A stretch of 12,882 nt of DNA from Elusimicrobiota bacterium (GTDB lineage Bacteria; Elusimicrobiota; Endomicrobiia; CG1-02-37-114; JAHJSO01). The position numbers and the translations under genes are program-made. The DNA lies in the NCBI GenBank assembly GCA_018830385.1, contig JAHJSO010000107.1, positions 1 to 12,882 on the forward strand, written 5' to 3'. Numbering within the stretch: position 1 is the stretch's first letter; every line of letters starts with the position of its first letter. The notes under the pieces were generated by a model. The model was not told the DNA's origin, made no database searches, and worked only from the letters and a program-made list of their open reading frames with translations. Below, one piece after another: positions 1 to 6,635 of the stretch.

Positions 1-6
1 CACCAA

Positions 7-654
7 ATGATTGATCTCCATACGCACACGCTTTTTTCAGACGGTGAACTTCTGCCCAGCGAATTGGTTTATAGGGCGAAGGTGAACGGCTACTCTGCAA
101 TATGCCTTGCAGACCACGCAGATATCTCAATAATGGACTTTACCATACCAAGAATTGTCAGGGTAGCGAAACAACTTACGCTGTACTACCGGATTCTTGT
201 TCTGCCCGGCGCTGAACTTACGTTCAACCCGCCCGAAATCCTTAAGAGCGCAGTCCGGTCAGCCAGAAAACTGGGGGCGAAGATAGTGGTCGTGCACGGT
301 GAAACAACGGCGGAGCCGGTCCCTCCCGGGACAAACCGGGCAGGTATCCTTGCCGGGGCGGACGTCCTTGCACACCCGGGAAAAATTACGCCGGGTGACG
401 CAAAACTTGCTGCCGACAAAAACACCTGCCTTGAAATAACCGCAAGGGCGTTCCACAGCAAAACAAACGGGTATGTCTATTCCATTGCCAAACGCTTCGG
501 GGCGAAACTTGTTTTTAATACCGACACCCACTCTCCTGAAAACCTGATAGACGGCAAAGGGGTAAGGAAAATATTAAAGATTGCCGGCATACCTTACAAG
601 GAATTTTTAACAATGCAGCAAAATGCATCTGATATAATCAGTTCAATAGTTTAA
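7..654 (+). CDS. PHP-domain metal-dependent phosphoesterase (histidinol-phosphatase-like)
   Basis: Predicted cytoplasmic metal-dependent phosphoesterase of the polymerase-and-histidinol-phosphatase (PHP) superfamily. The 215-residue protein opens with the family motif HTH (His5, His7), followed by Asp12, the DHAD block with His37, Glu70, the VVVHGE block with His97, HPG with His123 and a C-terminal DTH (Asp173, His175). Together these give the usual metal-ligand series of a PHP barrel. The length fits a stand-alone PHP protein and is shorter than classical HisK histidinol phosphatase (about 265 aa). The ATG at 7 is favoured because the family characteristically begins MIDLHTHT, although the ribosome-binding site lies outside the window. 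It sits 37 nt before alaS on the same strand and is probably co-transcribed with it. No histidine-biosynthesis gene is nearby, so the exact substrate (histidinol phosphate, a nucleotide or another phosphoester) cannot be told. Confidence 0.88.
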   Translation: MIDLHTHTLFSDGELLPSELVYRAKVNGYSAICLADHADISIMDFTIPRIVRVAKQLTLYYRILVLPGAELTFNPPEILKSAVRSARKLGAKIVVVHGETTAEPVPPGTNRAGILAGADVLAHPGKITPGDAKLAADKNTCLEITARAFHSKTNGYVYSIAKRFGAKLVFNTDTHSPENLIDGKGVRKILKIAGIPYKEFLTMQQNASDIISSIV

Positions 655-691
655 CGCGTCTTTAACGAGGCGCCGTACAAATCAGGACACA

Positions 692-3511
692 ATGGACTGG
701 AGACAAATGGACAGGATAGTTGCATCCGACATAACTCTGCGTAAAAAATTTCTGGATTTCTGGGCGCATTACGGCCACAACGTCGTCCCGTCCGACTCGC
801 TTATACCGTCTTCAGACCCGACGATGCTGTTCACGTCGGCCGGCATGGTGCAGTTTAAAAAATATTTCACCGGCGAACTGAAAATGTCTCCGCCGAAGGC
901 GGTATCCTGCCAGAAATGCCTCAGGACTTCCGACATAGAGAAAATAGGGCACACACCCCATCACCTGAGTTTTTTTGAAATGCTGGGCAACTTTTCATTC
1001 GGGGACTATTTCAAAAATGACGCAATAAACTGGGCTTGGGAATTCCTGACGAAAGACGCCTCCCTTCCGAAAGAAAAATTGTATGCAAGCGTATATAAAG
1101 AGGACGAAGAGGCATACGATATATGGAGAAAAATCCTTCCGGCAGACAGGATATACAAACTCTCCGAAGAAACGAATTTCTGGAACATGGGCACTACAGG
1201 GCCGTGCGGGCCGTGCTCTGAAATAATCTATGACATGGGTGCAGAGAAGGGATGCGGCAAAAAGGGGTGTTCGCCCTCCTGCACCTGCAACCGCTGGCTT
1301 GAGGTGTGGAACCTGGTCTTCACTCAGTATGACAGACAGGATGATGGCTCCCTTGTCCCCCTGCCGAATAAAAACATTGATACCGGTATGGGGATTGAAC
1401 GGCTTATGATGGTCTGCGACGGCAAGGACAGCGTATTTGATACGTCTCTATTCCAACCGATAATAAAAGAGATTGAAAAACACTCAGATGGGGGGGGGAA
1501 GTCCCTGCAGGTTTCTGCGAAACCTAATCGCGGGGATGTATCCCTGCAGGTTTCATCAAAGAGAATAATATCCGACCATCTCAGGGCAATGACGTTTTTG
1601 ATTGCAGACGGGGTCCTGCCTTCAAACGAGGGCAGGGGTTATATAGTGAGACGGCTCATCCGCAGGGGAACAAGGGAAATTAAAAGGGCGCAGGGAGTCG
1701 CCGCCGACAGGCCTCTCCTCTATAAACTCACCTCAAAGGTTATAGAAATGATGAAGGACGTTTACCCTGAATTATCCATCAGGAAAGAAAACGTAGCAAC
1801 AATAATAAAAATGGAGGAGGAAAAATTCCTGGAAACCCTCGGTGTCGGGATGTCGCTTCTTGACGACATAATGGCTAAGGTAAAAAAAACTGGGGCAAAA
1901 AACGTCCCGGGAAACGACGTTTTTGTTTTATACGACACGTACGGTTTCCCCCAGGATTTGACTGCAGAAATCCTCTCTGAGGCGGGTTTAACCTATGACC
2001 GCGACGGGTTTGACCGCCTGCAACTCTCTGCAAAAGAAACGGCAAAAAAATCCTGGAAGGGGGTGGCTGTGACAAATACGTCCTTATACAAAAGCATCCC
2101 TGCCGTTAGTTTTATCGGCTATGAACATTTATCTTCAGAGAGTAAAATTACCGGCATAATCAAAAATGGCGTGATTTCGGAATCCATCGGCCGGGGCGAA
2201 GAGGGGGAAATTATACTTGACACGACCCCGTTTTACGCCGAGGCAGGCGGACAGGTGGGCGATACGGGCAGTATAACCTGCGGGCAGGAAACGGCAGCCA
2301 GCGCGGCTGAGTCAGGCCGAACGGACGGTACATTCCACGCGGGTGGCGCGGCTGAAGTTCTTAACACGACAAAACCAACCGATACCGTGTCTGTCCATCA
2401 TGTGAAAGTAACCGGCGGGGAGTTTAAGGTCGGGCAGATTGTGATTGCCTCCGTTGATGTCGTCCGCAGAAAAAAAATAATGAGTCACCACACTGCGACG
2501 CACCTCCTCCACAAGGCGTTGAAGAGCGTATTAGGCGGACAGGGAACGCAGTCCGGCTCACTGGTTGCGCCTGAGCGGTTCCGTTTTGATTTCGCTCACT
2601 TTAAAGCCCTGTCTGAAAGGGAAATGGAACGCATAGAAGATATGGTGAATGAAAAGATAATGGAATGTCACCCGGTGCGGACGGTCATAACGACGCTCAA
2701 ACAGGCGAAGGAATGGAACGTGACCGCTCTCTTCGGCGAGAAATACAGCGAGTCGGTAAGATGCGTAATCATCGGCGATGCTCCGGTGCAGGGCTCGCAG
2801 GTCTCACCGGCAGCGGGGACACCGTCTACCTCGCTGGCAGCGGCTCCGGCGCCGGTAAGCATGGAATTGTGCGGGGGAACCCACTGCAAAAACACAGGTG
2901 AAATAGGTATGTTCAAAATTATATCGGAAACGTCCATCGGCAGCGGCCTCAGGAGGATTGAGGCGGTGTGCGGCATTGAGGCGATGGCATGGCTAAGGCA
3001 GAGTATTGAACTCCTGAACGCCGTCGCTGACAAACTTAAATCAACGCCGGCTGACTCTCCGTCCAAAATTGAAACTCTCATTAAAAAACAAAAAACGCTG
3101 GAAAAGGAAATAGAAAACACCCGCTCAACGTTGCATTCATCAAAATCAAAAGAATCGGAATACAAAGTCGGAAAAGAAAAGGACAAAATACTGGCCGTAC
3201 AATCATTCAGCGACGAACAAATCGCCGAAAAAAACTTGAGGGCCATTGCGGACCAAATGAAAGACAAAAGGAAGTCCGGCAGTATAATAATGGTTTCAAA
3301 TGCAGTGCCGGACAAGGTATCGTTTGTAATTACTGCGACGGAAGACCTGCTCGGCGAAGGAATTGATTCCGGCCGCCTGGCAAAAGAGTTCGCAAAATTA
3401 ATACAGGGCTCAGGCGGGGGTAGGAAGGACTTCGCCCAGGGTGGCGGCAGGGACGTATCAAAATTTAAGCCGGCGCTGGAGAAACTGGCGGAATTGCTTG
3501 ACAAAATGTAG
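692..3511 (+). CDS. alaS: Alanine--tRNA ligase (AlaRS), with three lineage-specific in-frame inserts
   Basis: Class II synthetase that attaches alanine to tRNA-Ala in the cytoplasm and edits Ser/Gly-tRNA-Ala. The N-terminal catalytic core has SCQKC-LRTSDIE at about 73-83, the GPCGPCSE block at 170-177, a Cys-rich loop at 188-199 and motif 3 GMGIERL at 232-238. The tRNA-recognition part holds FLIADGVLPSNEGRGY (302-317). The editing domain supplies Zn ligands HTATH (His600, His604) and CGGTH (Cys727, His731). A coiled-coil and a C-Ala domain rich in GGG/GG motifs finish the 939-aa chain, longer than the usual 870-880. The excess comes largely from three inserts at about residues 266-290, 531-553 and 695-722, each flanked by same-frame direct repeats and avoiding catalytic blocks, so the enzyme is probably active. 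A second possible start is Met6 (707). The first has AGGA 4 nt upstream, the second GGAG 6 nt upstream, so the start is unsettled. Confidence 0.97.
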   Translation: MDWRQMDRIVASDITLRKKFLDFWAHYGHNVVPSDSLIPSSDPTMLFTSAGMVQFKKYFTGELKMSPPKAVSCQKCLRTSDIEKIGHTPHHLSFFEMLGNFSFGDYFKNDAINWAWEFLTKDASLPKEKLYASVYKEDEEAYDIWRKILPADRIYKLSEETNFWNMGTTGPCGPCSEIIYDMGAEKGCGKKGCSPSCTCNRWLEVWNLVFTQYDRQDDGSLVPLPNKNIDTGMGIERLMMVCDGKDSVFDTSLFQPIIKEIEKHSDGGGKSLQVSAKPNRGDVSLQVSSKRIISDHLRAMTFLIADGVLPSNEGRGYIVRRLIRRGTREIKRAQGVAADRPLLYKLTSKVIEMMKDVYPELSIRKENVATIIKMEEEKFLETLGVGMSLLDDIMAKVKKTGAKNVPGNDVFVLYDTYGFPQDLTAEILSEAGLTYDRDGFDRLQLSAKETAKKSWKGVAVTNTSLYKSIPAVSFIGYEHLSSESKITGIIKNGVISESIGRGEEGEIILDTTPFYAEAGGQVGDTGSITCGQETAASAAESGRTDGTFHAGGAAEVLNTTKPTDTVSVHHVKVTGGEFKVGQIVIASVDVVRRKKIMSHHTATHLLHKALKSVLGGQGTQSGSLVAPERFRFDFAHFKALSEREMERIEDMVNEKIMECHPVRTVITTLKQAKEWNVTALFGEKYSESVRCVIIGDAPVQGSQVSPAAGTPSTSLAAAPAPVSMELCGGTHCKNTGEIGMFKIISETSIGSGLRRIEAVCGIEAMAWLRQSIELLNAVADKLKSTPADSPSKIETLIKKQKTLEKEIENTRSTLHSSKSKESEYKVGKEKDKILAVQSFSDEQIAEKNLRAIADQMKDKRKSGSIIMVSNAVPDKVSFVITATEDLLGEGIDSGRLAKEFAKLIQGSGGGRKDFAQGGGRDVSKFKPALEKLAELLDKM
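1490..1554 (+). repeat. AlaRS insert 1: G9 tract plus 14-bp direct repeat with internal palindromes
   Basis: A run of nine G (1490-1498) encodes three glycines and is followed by TCCCTGCAGGTTTC at 1502-1515, repeated exactly at 1541-1554. The offset is 39 nt (13 codons), so the reading frame is kept. The repeat contains the palindrome CCTGCAGG. The copy junction also forms inverted repeats AGGTTT-ctgcg-AAACCT and GGGAT-gt-ATCCC. The encoded peptide repeats SLQVS and lies in a loop between motif 3 and the tRNA-recognition helices. Whether it arose by tandem duplication or as a palindromic element is an inference. Confidence 0.8.
2301..2355 (+). repeat. AlaRS insert 2 bounded by 10-bp direct repeats
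   Basis: GCGCGGCTGA occurs at 2301-2310 and again at 2346-2355, 45 nt (15 codons) apart in the same reading phase. The encoded segment (about residues 537-555) is rich in Ala, Gly and Ser. It interrupts the editing-domain strand region just before the conserved V-x-D-T-x-K-like stretch, where most bacterial AlaRS have only a short turn. Confidence 0.65.
2780..2855 (+). repeat. AlaRS insert 3 bounded by 13-bp imperfect direct repeats
   Basis: GCTCCGGTGCAGG (2780-2792) recurs as GCTCCGGCGCCGG (2843-2855), with 11 of 13 bases the same and 63 nt (21 codons) apart in the same phase. The encoded Ala/Pro/Ser/Gly-rich linker (residues 697-722) sits immediately before the Zn-binding ELCGGTH motif of the editing domain. 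In typical AlaRS only a few residues separate the preceding strand from this motif. Confidence 0.65.
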
Positions 3512-3516
3512 GACAT

Positions 3517-3589
3517 GCGCCCATAGCTCAACTGGATAGAGCACAGGCCTCCGGAGCCTGTGGTATGGGTTCAACTCCCATTGGGCGTA
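3517..3589 (+). tRNA. tRNA-Arg(CCG)
   Basis: A complete 73-nt cloverleaf. The acceptor stem GCGCCCA (3517-3523) pairs with TGGGCGT (3582-3588), the first pair being a G-U wobble, with discriminator A3589. The D stem is GCTC/GAGC with loop AACTGGATA, which contains the A20 expected for arginine identity. The anticodon stem CAGGC/GCCTG encloses loop CTCCGGA with anticodon CCG at 3551-3553, reading CGG. The T stem ATGGG/CCCAT encloses TTCAACT. No CCA is encoded, so it must be added after transcription. The gene begins 5 nt after the alaS stop and ends 12 nt before the next start codon, so it is very likely excised from an operon transcript. Confidence 0.95.
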
Positions 3590-3601
3590 TTTGAAAAAAA
3601 G

Positions 3602-4066
3602 ATGAAATCACCACGGCTCGTAATTGCAGTAATCGGCGGCAGCGTATGCCCGAGTAAAAAGATTGCTGAAATCTCGTTCCAGACAGGGCAGGAGATAGCC
3701 CACCGAGGACACATCCTTGTGTGCGGCGGGATGGGCGGGGTAATGGAAGAGGCATGCAGGGGGGCAAAGTCCGCCGGGGGCATTACCGTCGGGATATTGC
3801 CCGGCAAAACCAATGCCAACGCAAATCCCTATGTTGACGTGCCCGTTATAACCGCAATGAACCATGCCCGGAATGCAATAATAGTAAGGACTGCGGACGC
3901 AGTAATCGCCATTGACGGGCAGTACGGCACACTCTCGGAAATAGGACTGGCGAAGGTAATTGACAAACCTGTCATCGGCTTGAAAACATGGGATATAAAA
4001 GGGGTAATTCCCGTCTCAACCCCGCAGGAGGCAGTTGACAGATGCGAGCAGTCGTGCAGCGGGTAA
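3602..4066 (+). CDS. LOG/TIGR00725-type Rossmann-fold protein
   Basis: A 154-residue member of the LOG (lysine decarboxylase-like, cytokinin riboside monophosphate phosphoribohydrolase) superfamily, closest by eye to the TIGR00725 branch of unknown substrate. It begins with a hydrophobic strand and IGGS (12-15), then has the phosphate-binding GGMGGVMEEA block at about residue 42 and NANPYVDV before a helix containing HARN. The motif usually written GGGYGTLSE reads DGQYGTLSE here, so one or two of the expected glycines are replaced. The ATG at 3602 is chosen because the upstream in-frame ATG at 3560 lies inside the tRNA. It has no Shine-Dalgarno sequence in the 12 nt after the tRNA. Its 3' end overlaps dtd by 25 nt, pointing to translational coupling. 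Cytokinin-type activity should not be assumed. Confidence 0.85.
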   Translation: MKSPRLVIAVIGGSVCPSKKIAEISFQTGQEIAHRGHILVCGGMGGVMEEACRGAKSAGGITVGILPGKTNANANPYVDVPVITAMNHARNAIIVRTADAVIAIDGQYGTLSEIGLAKVIDKPVIGLKTWDIKGVIPVSTPQEAVDRCEQSCSG

Positions 4067-4491
4067 AAAAGGCAGGCGTCTCGTTTGATTCAACCCAAAG
4101 GCAAATCGGTGCGGGGATAGCCGTTTTTGTAGGCGTCGGCAACACGGACAGTGACAGTGACGCCTCGTGGCTTTCGGACAAGATACTCAATCTGAGGATA
4201 TTCCCCGACGAGAACGACAGGTTTGATAAATCAGTCATGGACATAAGGGGTGATATTCTTGTCGTATCGCAATTCACTCTCTACGGAAATACGGACAAGG
4301 GCAGGCGGCCCGATTTCATTGAGGCGGCAAAACCAGAACAGGCGCTACCCCTGTATGAAAAATTCGTGGAGAAATTAGTCGCATCGCGTCTCAAGGTACA
4401 GCCGGGAAAATTCCGGGCGAAAATGCTTGTTGAAATACATAACGATGGTCCTGTAACAATTCTGCTTGATTCAAAGACAAAAGAGAAATGA
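4042..4491 (+). CDS. dtd: D-aminoacyl-tRNA deacylase (DTD)
   Basis: Removes D-amino acids, and glycine from mischarged tRNA-Ala, by hydrolysing the ester bond on tRNA. It acts in the cytoplasm as a homodimer and protects against stereochemical errors. The 149-aa protein has the typical start MRAVVQRV and both active-site signatures: SQFTLYG (about 75-81) and NDGPVTI near residue 133, which fits the NxGPVT consensus whose cross-subunit Gly-cisPro rejects L-amino acids. Length is normal for the family (about 145-150). AGGAGG at 4026-4031 lies 10 nt before the ATG, inside the preceding LOG-like gene, with which it overlaps by 25 nt. Lying with alaS is functionally sensible because DTD edits AlaRS products. 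Confidence 0.95.
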   Translation: MRAVVQRVKKAGVSFDSTQRQIGAGIAVFVGVGNTDSDSDASWLSDKILNLRIFPDENDRFDKSVMDIRGDILVVSQFTLYGNTDKGRRPDFIEAAKPEQALPLYEKFVEKLVASRLKVQPGKFRAKMLVEIHNDGPVTILLDSKTKEK

Positions 4492-4526
4492 GCATTTTAA
4501 TCTGCAAGGGTGTGCTAATCCGTGCC

Positions 4527-4554
4527 TTTAAAATTCGCAAAAAAATGGTAAAAT
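4527..4554 (+). promoter_or_regulatory. Candidate sigma70 promoter (extended -10) for the exported protein-sppA pair
   Basis: TTTAAA at 4527-4532 and TAAAAT at 4549-4554 are separated by 16 nt, and TG one base before the -10 makes an extended -10 element. It lies just upstream of the start at 4573 in an otherwise AT-rich 80-nt gap. This suggests that the gene pair can be transcribed separately from the alaS-dtd cluster. Confidence 0.45.
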
Positions 4555-4572
4555 ATAAGAGGTAGTGTCACA

Positions 4573-5025
4573 ATGAAAATGTTAGTCAGATTGCTTGTAT
4601 TATTTGTACTGTTGGACATGGGGCTATGTTATGCTGTCGCACAGGTTGGGTTTGGCGTCGGGGTTGATTTCACACCCGGTGCGTATGACGAACGCCGACT
4701 GTCAAGGGAAGAAAAAAAGGAACCCCCGAAGAACCCTATGGTTGAAAAAATTTCCGAAAGGTTCGGGCAAAAATCCGAAGAACTCCAGCGGCTCTGGCGC
4801 CGCGGCTACGGTTACGTGGAATTAATAAAAATTCTGCTCATTGTGAAGGAAGTCAACAAGGATCTGAACGAAATAGTAAAGCAGAGGGACAAGCGCGTCC
4901 GTCTTTCAAAGATTGCCGAAAGTTACGGGGTTGACTATCACATGATTTACACGCTCTCATACGCCATCAGGTCAGAACTTGAAACTGAAAATAATACAAC
5001 TTCGGGGAGTTCGGAGGACAGATGA
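4573..5025 (+). CDS. Exported protein of unknown function, coupled to sppA
   Basis: I do not recognise the family. The 150-aa product begins with a clear Sec-type signal peptide: MKM, then a Leu/Val-rich core, ending near AVAQ at residues 22-24, so the mature protein should start around residue 25 outside the cytoplasm. After a Gly/Val-rich stretch comes a charged, Pro/Lys-rich linker (about 43-58). Then follow amphipathic helices rich in Lys, Arg and Glu (ERFGQKSEELQRLWRRGYG), and a region (about 113-135) that resembles a helix-turn-helix in pattern, though export argues against DNA binding. The tail is Thr/Ser/Glu-rich. The stop codon overlaps the sppA start (ATGA), so the two are translated together, and a partner or substrate role for SppA is an inference. 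No lipobox or catalytic motif is visible. Confidence 0.75.
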   Translation: MKMLVRLLVLFVLLDMGLCYAVAQVGFGVGVDFTPGAYDERRLSREEKKEPPKNPMVEKISERFGQKSEELQRLWRRGYGYVELIKILLIVKEVNKDLNEIVKQRDKRVRLSKIAESYGVDYHMIYTLSYAIRSELETENNTTSGSSEDR

Positions 5026-5960
5026 AGAAAACAATTATAACCTATGCGATAGGGGCGTTATACCTGGCGTCCATTGTTTGTGCGGTACTCCTGCTATTTT
5101 CAAAAAAGACGACATCGCCTGAAAAAATCCTCCAGTCCAGGATTGTGCCCGTAGCCGGGGATGCCATCGCCGTTATCAACATCTCAGGGCCGATAAGGAT
5201 GGGTTCCAGACCGAGGGCGTTCCTGTCCTATGATTCCGAAGCGATACTGCGCCGTCTCAGAAACACTTCGTCCCGCAAGGACGTAAAGGCGATAGTATTA
5301 AGGATAAACTCACCCGGTGGCAGCGTGGCGGCGGTCCAGGAGATATATTCCGAGGTTATGAAAATCAGGGCGGAAAAGAAAAAACCCGTCGTCGCTTCGT
5401 TTGGAGACGTCGCTGCAAGCGGCGGGTATTACATCGCAAGCGCCTGCGACAAAATAGTCGCTAACCCCGGCACAATAACCGGTTCAATAGGAGTCCTGCT
5501 TGAACTGGGCAACGTCCAGGAATTATTCAAAAAAATCGGGGTCAGAATGGAAACGATAAAATCAGGCAAGCACAAGGACACAGGTTCCATGTTCAGGGAG
5601 TTGTCCGTTGACGAAAGAAAGATGTTCCAGGAACTTGTCAACGAGGCGTTTAATCAATTTATTAACGACATTGTCCGCGGCAGGGGCATGCAGAGGGAAA
5701 AGGTTGAAGCCCTGGCGGACGGCAGGATATACACCGGCTCACAGGCGGTGCAAAACGGACTGGTTGACAAACTTGGCAACGACCAAACCGCCATTGAGAC
5801 AGCAAAAGAACTGGCCGGTATTTCGGGTGAGCCGAGGATTATAGGCGAATACGACGTGTGGGAACAATTCCTGCAGATTTTCAACCCGCCTAAATCCCTG
5901 TCGCCCATTGATGAACTTGTTTCAAAACAGAAACTCAGATTTGAATATATGCTTGAATAG
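5022..5960 (+). CDS. sppA: Signal peptide peptidase SppA-type serine protease (S49 family)
   Basis: A membrane-anchored peptidase that degrades cleaved signal peptides and other membrane-associated peptides. Residues 6-26 form one N-terminal transmembrane anchor, placing the catalytic domain outside the cytoplasm. The ClpP-like core contains VINISGPI (51-58), RINSPGGS (94-101), the nucleophile block DVAASGGYYIA with Ser133, TGSIGV (153-158) and SGKHKD with Lys185. The Ser133-Lys185 spacing of 52 residues matches the Ser-Lys dyad spacing of the short Bacillus-type SppA. At 312 aa it is the single-domain form rather than the 618-aa tandem E. coli form. GGAGG lies 4-8 nt upstream of the ATG, and the start overlaps the stop of the preceding exported-protein gene by 4 nt. 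Confidence 0.94.
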   Translation: MKKTIITYAIGALYLASIVCAVLLLFSKKTTSPEKILQSRIVPVAGDAIAVINISGPIRMGSRPRAFLSYDSEAILRRLRNTSSRKDVKAIVLRINSPGGSVAAVQEIYSEVMKIRAEKKKPVVASFGDVAASGGYYIASACDKIVANPGTITGSIGVLLELGNVQELFKKIGVRMETIKSGKHKDTGSMFRELSVDERKMFQELVNEAFNQFINDIVRGRGMQREKVEALADGRIYTGSQAVQNGLVDKLGNDQTAIETAKELAGISGEPRIIGEYDVWEQFLQIFNPPKSLSPIDELVSKQKLRFEYMLE

Positions 5961-6005
5961 ACGCAGATGCCCTGCGCCGGCCCTTGCCGGACATAATCGG
6001 ACTGC

Positions 6006-6023
6006 GCCCGGTGATTACCGGGC
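6006..6023 (+). other. Intercistronic hairpin between sppA and the Yip1-like gene
   Basis: GCCCGGT-gatt-ACCGGGC is a perfect 7-bp stem with a 4-nt loop in the 87-nt gap. No T-run follows, so it looks more like an RNA-processing or partial-termination hairpin than a canonical terminator. A weaker CCGG-cccttg-CCGG stem lies just upstream (about 5977-5990). Confidence 0.4.
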
Positions 6024-6047
6024 AGGAGAAGCAGGAGAATTTTTCAG

Positions 6048-6626
6048 ATGAACGCATACGTTGATTTTATACTGGGTTTTTTATTGTCACCCCGCGATGA
6101 AATTGAGAAGGTCAAAAACAATAATCTCGCAGTGCCCGCTTTTATAAACCTGCTGATTATTGTTATTGCGATCTCTATCAGCGGGCAGATCCTCTATCCA
6201 TACGGCGGCGTAAAATCAATCGTACTCCTTGTCCTGAACACCACGCTGAATGCGGCTCTCATCCTTTCTTTTATATTCATTGCGTCGGGATGGTATCACT
6301 TTATCTCTGCTTTATTTGGAAAACACGGTGAAATAAAAAACACGATAACTCTTATGGCATTATCCCTGTCCCCTCTTTTGCTTTCACTGCCGTCCCTCAT
6401 AATCCTTTTAAAACTTACGGGTAACCCCGTCATGTTCTATTCTGTTATTATGTTCTTAATTTTTATCTGGATATTTTCACTGTCGTTTATTTCCATCCGT
6501 CTCAATTACGGCCTCTCTGCAAGAGAAACAGCCGTCGTGCTTTTTTCTCCGGTTATTTTTATACCTTTGTTTTTTGTAATAATCACCATTTCTCTCGTAA
6601 TATTTGCTTACGCAATATTTACTTAG
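6048..6626 (+). CDS. Yip1-like polytopic membrane protein
   Basis: A 192-aa integral membrane protein that resembles bacterial Yip1-domain proteins, whose function is poorly known. The N-terminal segment (YVDFILGFLLSPRDEIEKVK) is the short amphipathic lead that these proteins usually have, with a Pro-Arg-Asp-Glu cluster. About five hydrophobic segments follow, at roughly 28-50, 60-82, 100-122, 128-150 and 163-190, separated by short loops. Very few charged residues occur after residue 35. GGAGAA motifs just before the ATG provide ribosome binding. It ends 9 nt before the nitroreductase gene, and its TAG stop is part of that gene's AGGAG site, so the two form a translational unit. No catalytic motif is visible, and the Yip1 assignment rests on overall layout. 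Confidence 0.65.
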   Translation: MNAYVDFILGFLLSPRDEIEKVKNNNLAVPAFINLLIIVIAISISGQILYPYGGVKSIVLLVLNTTLNAALILSFIFIASGWYHFISALFGKHGEIKNTITLMALSLSPLLLSLPSLIILLKLTGNPVMFYSVIMFLIFIWIFSLSFISIRLNYGLSARETAVVLFSPVIFIPLFFVIITISLVIFAYAIFT

Positions 6627-6635
6627 GAGTCAATA

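Noticed and set aside
2668..3531. 287-codon open frame on the minus strand inside alaS
   Set aside because: It lies wholly opposite strongly conserved AlaRS sequence. Its Ser/Phe-rich translation is the usual shadow of a Lys/Glu-rich coding strand.
3560..3601. Earlier start for the LOG-like protein at 3560
   Set aside because: It lies inside the tRNA-Arg gene, and the extra residues do not match the family. The ATG at 3602 starts just before the first conserved strand.
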